Of a stretch of 31,164 bases of DNA, positions 28,780 to 31,164 are shown in pieces. The notes beneath the pieces were generated by a model. That model searched no databases. It saw nothing but the letters and a program-made list of their open reading frames with translations, and had not been told where the DNA came from. Origin of the DNA: Chara braunii (taxonomy: Eukaryota > Streptophyta > Charophyceae > Charales > Characeae); NCBI GenBank assembly GCA_003427395.1, contig BFEA01000166.1, positions 1,511,201 to 1,542,364 on the forward strand, written 5' to 3'. A program made the translations under genes and the position numbers. Numbering within the stretch: position 1 is the stretch's first letter; each line of letters opens with the position of its first letter.

Positions 28780-29365
28780 AAATTACATAAATATGATATA
28801 ATATTATAATTAGAATTACATATTTGTCAAAAATTTGAATGAATCATAGATTTTTAAGAATATTCTTTTTTTTAATATTCTTTATTTTAAATAGGTATAT
28901 TTTTTATTATGAATCAATTGCCTTGGTTAAGTATCATATATTATTTCTCATCTTTGCAAGATTTGTTATTCCATTACTTCCTAGTAGCGAAAATCAAATT
29001 GTAAGATGATATTGTTAGGCTATTACATATCATATATTCATTAGGATATATATATTCATATATCGTCTATCGTATTATATCGTTTATAACGCCCATTGTC
29101 TAAAGCATAGGACATAGATCTTCCAAATCTCTAGCGTAGGTTCGAATCCTATTGAGCGTGATGAGAAAAAGGGTTCTTTCAAGTCATTTTTTTGTAAAAG
29201 GAGATTACTTTGACCTCTTTATTGACTCAAGGAAGAATATATATATACATATAAACAGAAAATAAATCTAAAATAGACAACAATGTAGATTTATTTTTTT
29301 TCAAATTGAAAAAGAAGAGATTGTTTAATTTATGTATTTTCAGTTGAGTTTATGCCCATAAACTC
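28780..29365 (+). other. AT-rich block, possible plastid DNA insert
   Basis: Base composition switches sharply from GC-rich to strongly AT-rich at about 28780 and back at about 29370. Inside lies a tRNA very like plastid trnR-UCU. A 31-codon frame starting near 28912 (MNQLPWLSIIYYF) is hydrophobic, but I cannot assign it to a plastid gene. The block may be a nuclear plastid DNA segment; only the tRNA supports that directly. Confidence 0.5.
29089..29160 (+). tRNA. tRNA-like gene, plastid trnR-UCU-like, anticodon TCC
   Basis: A 72-nt cloverleaf can be drawn. The acceptor ACGCCCA pairs with TGAGCGT with one C-A mismatch. The D arm is GTCT...GGAC. The anticodon stem TAGAT/ATCTC has 4 of 5 pairs around CTTCCAA. 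The T arm, GTAGG/CCTAT with the loop TTCGAAT, is intact. The sequence follows plastid trnR-UCU (CCCATTGTCTAA, GGATAGGACA-like, TAGGTTC(A/G)AATCCTATTG), but loop position 36 is C instead of T, so the anticodon reads TCC (glycine) instead of TCT (arginine). No CCA is encoded. The acceptor and anticodon-stem mismatches suggest decay. It is probably a transferred plastid tRNA pseudogene, though a functional recoded tRNA cannot be excluded. Confidence 0.75.
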
Positions 29366-29369
29366 AAGT

Positions 29370-29735
29370 CTGCTGAACAGACGTGACCCCTGCTACTGTG
29401 GCCTTTCGGGCCTACCTTTTGGACTTCTGGTCTGACTCCAGACTTAGTCTTAGTCCCAGAGGTCAAGTCTTGAGTCAGACCAGAAGTCCAAAAGGCAGGT
29501 CTGAAAGGTCACAGCAGCAGGGGTCTTCAGGCCTGCCTTTTGGACTTCCGGTCTAACTCGTCTGCGACCTTTGCTTTTGGACTTCTAGTCTGACTCGCCC
29601 GCGACCTTAGACTATCTACTGAACAGACGTGACCCCTGCTGTTGTGGCCTTTCAGGCCTGCGTTTTGAACTTCTGGTCTGACTCAAGACTTAGTCTCAGT
29701 CCGAGAGGTCAAGTCTTCAGTCACACCAGAAGTCC
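29370..29735. repeat. Foldback-family modules in alternating orientation
   Basis: Contains GAACAGACGTGACCCCTGCT, GTGGCCTTTCGGGCCT, TTTTGGACTTCTGGTCTGAC, then the complementary GAGTCAGACCAGAAGTCC and AAAAGGCAGGTCTGAAAGG, then forward copies again. The unit is the same as in the 1.7-kb palindrome, and the inverted neighbours form hairpins with 40-60 bp stems. Confidence 0.8.
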
Positions 29736-29739
29736 TTAT

Positions 29740-30210
29740 AATTCTTTCGAACCTTCCTTTGAAAGCACTTTCATTCAGTCATGAGTTGGAATGGGGCCAG
29801 AAATAACCTCTAGCAGGCCTTTCCCCGGAGTCTGGAATTCACTGTTGGCTTTACCCAACCTGAGGAATTACAAGAACATTTTAGAAGAATGATCCCAGCA
29901 TCATCCCACTGGTGGCCACTCATCCTTCCTGTTGTGTCTCATAGATGGGTCAGGCTTATCCCCTGATGGGACTCTCTTCAGGCTATAACCCCCTGTCTAG
30001 GTCCTGTGAGGCTTAACCCCCTGCGGGTCTTTCATCATACAACACATACCGCCAGAAATTTAACATGGGTCTCCCACGAAACGCAAGGATACTAACACTA
30101 TACTACAACATGCGCCGACACCATCCCAGAAAGAAATCACCCTACCAAAAGTCCTTGTCCAGTCTGACTAATTCTCACTCCAACTTCATTGTCATGCATG
30201 ATTTATCTCC
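29740..30210. other. Spacer without a recognised gene
   Basis: No coding frame is supported. A small repeat, GG(C/T)TATAACCCCCTG followed by GGCTTAACCCCCTGCGG, lies near 29982-30020. Nothing else is identified. Confidence 0.5.
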
Positions 30211-30214
30211 TAAG

Positions 30215-30415
30215 TAGTCCCAGTCACAGAGGTCCAGTCTTGAGTCAGACAAGAAGTCCAAAAGGCAGGCCAGATAGGCCACCGCAGCAGGGGTCACGTC
30301 CCTTCAACAGATAGTCAAAGGTTGCAGGCCCAGTTATTGTTTGTCCCGGAGGTCAAGTCTCGAGTTGGACCAGCAGTCCAAAAGGCAGACCCGAAAGGCT
30401 ACAACAGTAGCAGAC
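30215..30415. repeat. Foldback-family modules
   Basis: AGTCTTGAGTCAGACAAGAAG, AAGTCCAAAAGGCAGGCC, GCAGCAGGGGTCACGTC, AGGTTGCAGGCCCAGTT and AAAAGGCAGACCCGAAAGGC, in the arrangement seen at 26.1-26.3 kb. Confidence 0.8.
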
Positions 30416-30670
30416 CATGGGAAGGTACTGGGACCACACTTCGCAGCAACAAGCAATGGGCATGTGGTCCAGGCTACCATGCGAAAGGTACTGTGACTAC
30501 ACTTCGCAGCAACAGGCAGTGGGCATCTGGTCCCCAACCACCATGGGAAAGGTACAAGGACTACACTTCGCAGCAATAGGCAGTGGGCATGCAGTCCCAG
30601 GCTACCATGGGAAAGGTACTCGGACTACACTTCACAGCAACATGCAGTGGGCATGTGGTTCCAGGCTGCC
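30415..30670 (+). repeat. 62-64 bp tandem repeat, four copies
   Basis: CCATG(G/C)GAA(A)GGTAC marks units at 30415, 30477, 30541 and 30605. Each has GACTACACTTCGCAGCAA and CAGTGGGCAT. Two hairpins recur per unit: TACC/GGTA around ATGGGAAA, and a GGAC-type stem (GGACCACA/TGTGGTCC in unit 1, GGACTACA/TGCAGTCC in unit 3, a C-G to T-A change that keeps pairing). The period is not a multiple of 3, so frames shift between units and the Gln-rich frames of 60-121 codons are not likely genes. Confidence 0.85.
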
Positions 30671-30796
30671 AGGCATATTTCGGTTGGGGCCAGGCCCAGG
30701 CAGACCAGTCGAGCATCATAAAAGACTGGCCAGCCTCCCATTCCGGCAGATGCTCATTCGCATGAGAGTGTGGAAGTGCTAGTGCACTTGTGCGCG

Positions 30797-30868
30797 CGAG
30801 AGAGAGAGAGTTGCGCTCTGCCAGAGATTTGAGGGAGTTGCGCTATGCCAGATATTTGAGGAAATTAC
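30797..30868 (+). repeat. 27-bp repeat, two to three copies
   Basis: GTTGCGCTCTGCCAGAGATT, GTTGCGCTATGCCAGATATT and a decayed third copy follow each other after a short GAGAGAGA run. Confidence 0.75.
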
Positions 30869-31103
30869 GCATGTCACCTGTCTCTACTGCTGACGTCGCA
30901 ATGGCCACGCTGTCTACATGAGGTGACTAGTTGCGACAAGGAGGAGGATCAGGATCTGTGGTAGAGTGAGGAATGGGTTACTTACCTAAGATTGACGTCG
31001 ATACTGTTCCCTGTTGATTGTCTTCGTTGTCTCCATGGGAGAATAGTGCCACCGTGCCACGTGGCAGTTTTGTGTGATCCGGACTTGTCGGGCTCGTTAC
31101 CGG

Positions 31104-31106
<3 letters not shown>

Positions 31107-31161
<55 letters not shown>

Positions 31162-31164
31162 CCC
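31107..31164 (+). repeat. (TC)n microsatellite at the window end
   Basis: A TCTCTC run with one TTTC interruption continues to the last base, ending CTCTCCCC. It may extend beyond the window. Confidence 0.95.

Noticed and set aside
31107-31164. TC run as a polypyrimidine splicing signal
   Set aside because: It is a simple microsatellite with no AG or exon visible before the window ends.

Overview
This is a gene-poor, repeat-rich stretch of a eukaryotic nuclear genome. Microsatellites, tandem satellites, very long palindromes, decayed transposon genes and a plastid-type tRNA insert all point to a green plant or alga with a large, transposon-filled genome. The DUF7869-type gene, a family I recall as abundant in Chara, makes a charophyte such as Chara braunii my best guess. 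That assignment is inference and could be wrong. I see no intact, confidently functional protein gene.

Layout. 1-1.0 kb: nothing recognised. 1.1-2.3 kb: about 16 imperfect hairpins with a shared core and different but self-complementary arms. 2.3-3.45 kb: AT-rich, with a duplicated motif that recurs at 23.6 kb. 3.46-4.22 kb: first copy of a dispersed module (others at 10.2 and 25.6 kb). 4.23-4.95 kb: 270-bp satellite. 5.44-6.05 kb (minus): an unrecognised 203-residue ORF. 6.68-9.11 kb: a decayed DUF7869-family gene whose two halves lie head to head on opposite strands. 9.56-9.90 and 11.84-12.20 kb: two oppositely oriented copies of a 340-360 bp MITE-like element. 10.84-13.7 kb: a diverged array including a 560-bp duplication. 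14.1-15.1 kb: tandem repeats carrying long imperfect hairpins. 15.1-18.3 kb: unassigned AT-rich and low-complexity DNA.

18.48-18.70 kb: a 212-bp near-perfect palindrome. 18.99-19.75 kb: a broken retrotransposon gag with a zinc knuckle. 19.75-23.1 kb: non-coding DNA with hairpins, short repeats and a GA/G tract. 23.35-23.77 kb: 54-bp repeats containing small hairpins with GNRA-type loops. 25.64-27.34 kb: a 1.7-kb foldback palindrome. 27.35-28.5 kb: a related element with a long polypurine tract and its own inner palindrome. 28.78-29.36 kb: AT-rich block with a trnR-like tRNA. 29.37-30.42 kb: more foldback modules. 30.41-30.67 kb: four 62-64 bp repeats. The window ends in a TC microsatellite.

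The genes do not form a working pathway. What unites the window is inverted repetition at every scale, from 16-nt hairpins to 800-bp arms, often with compensating changes between copies.
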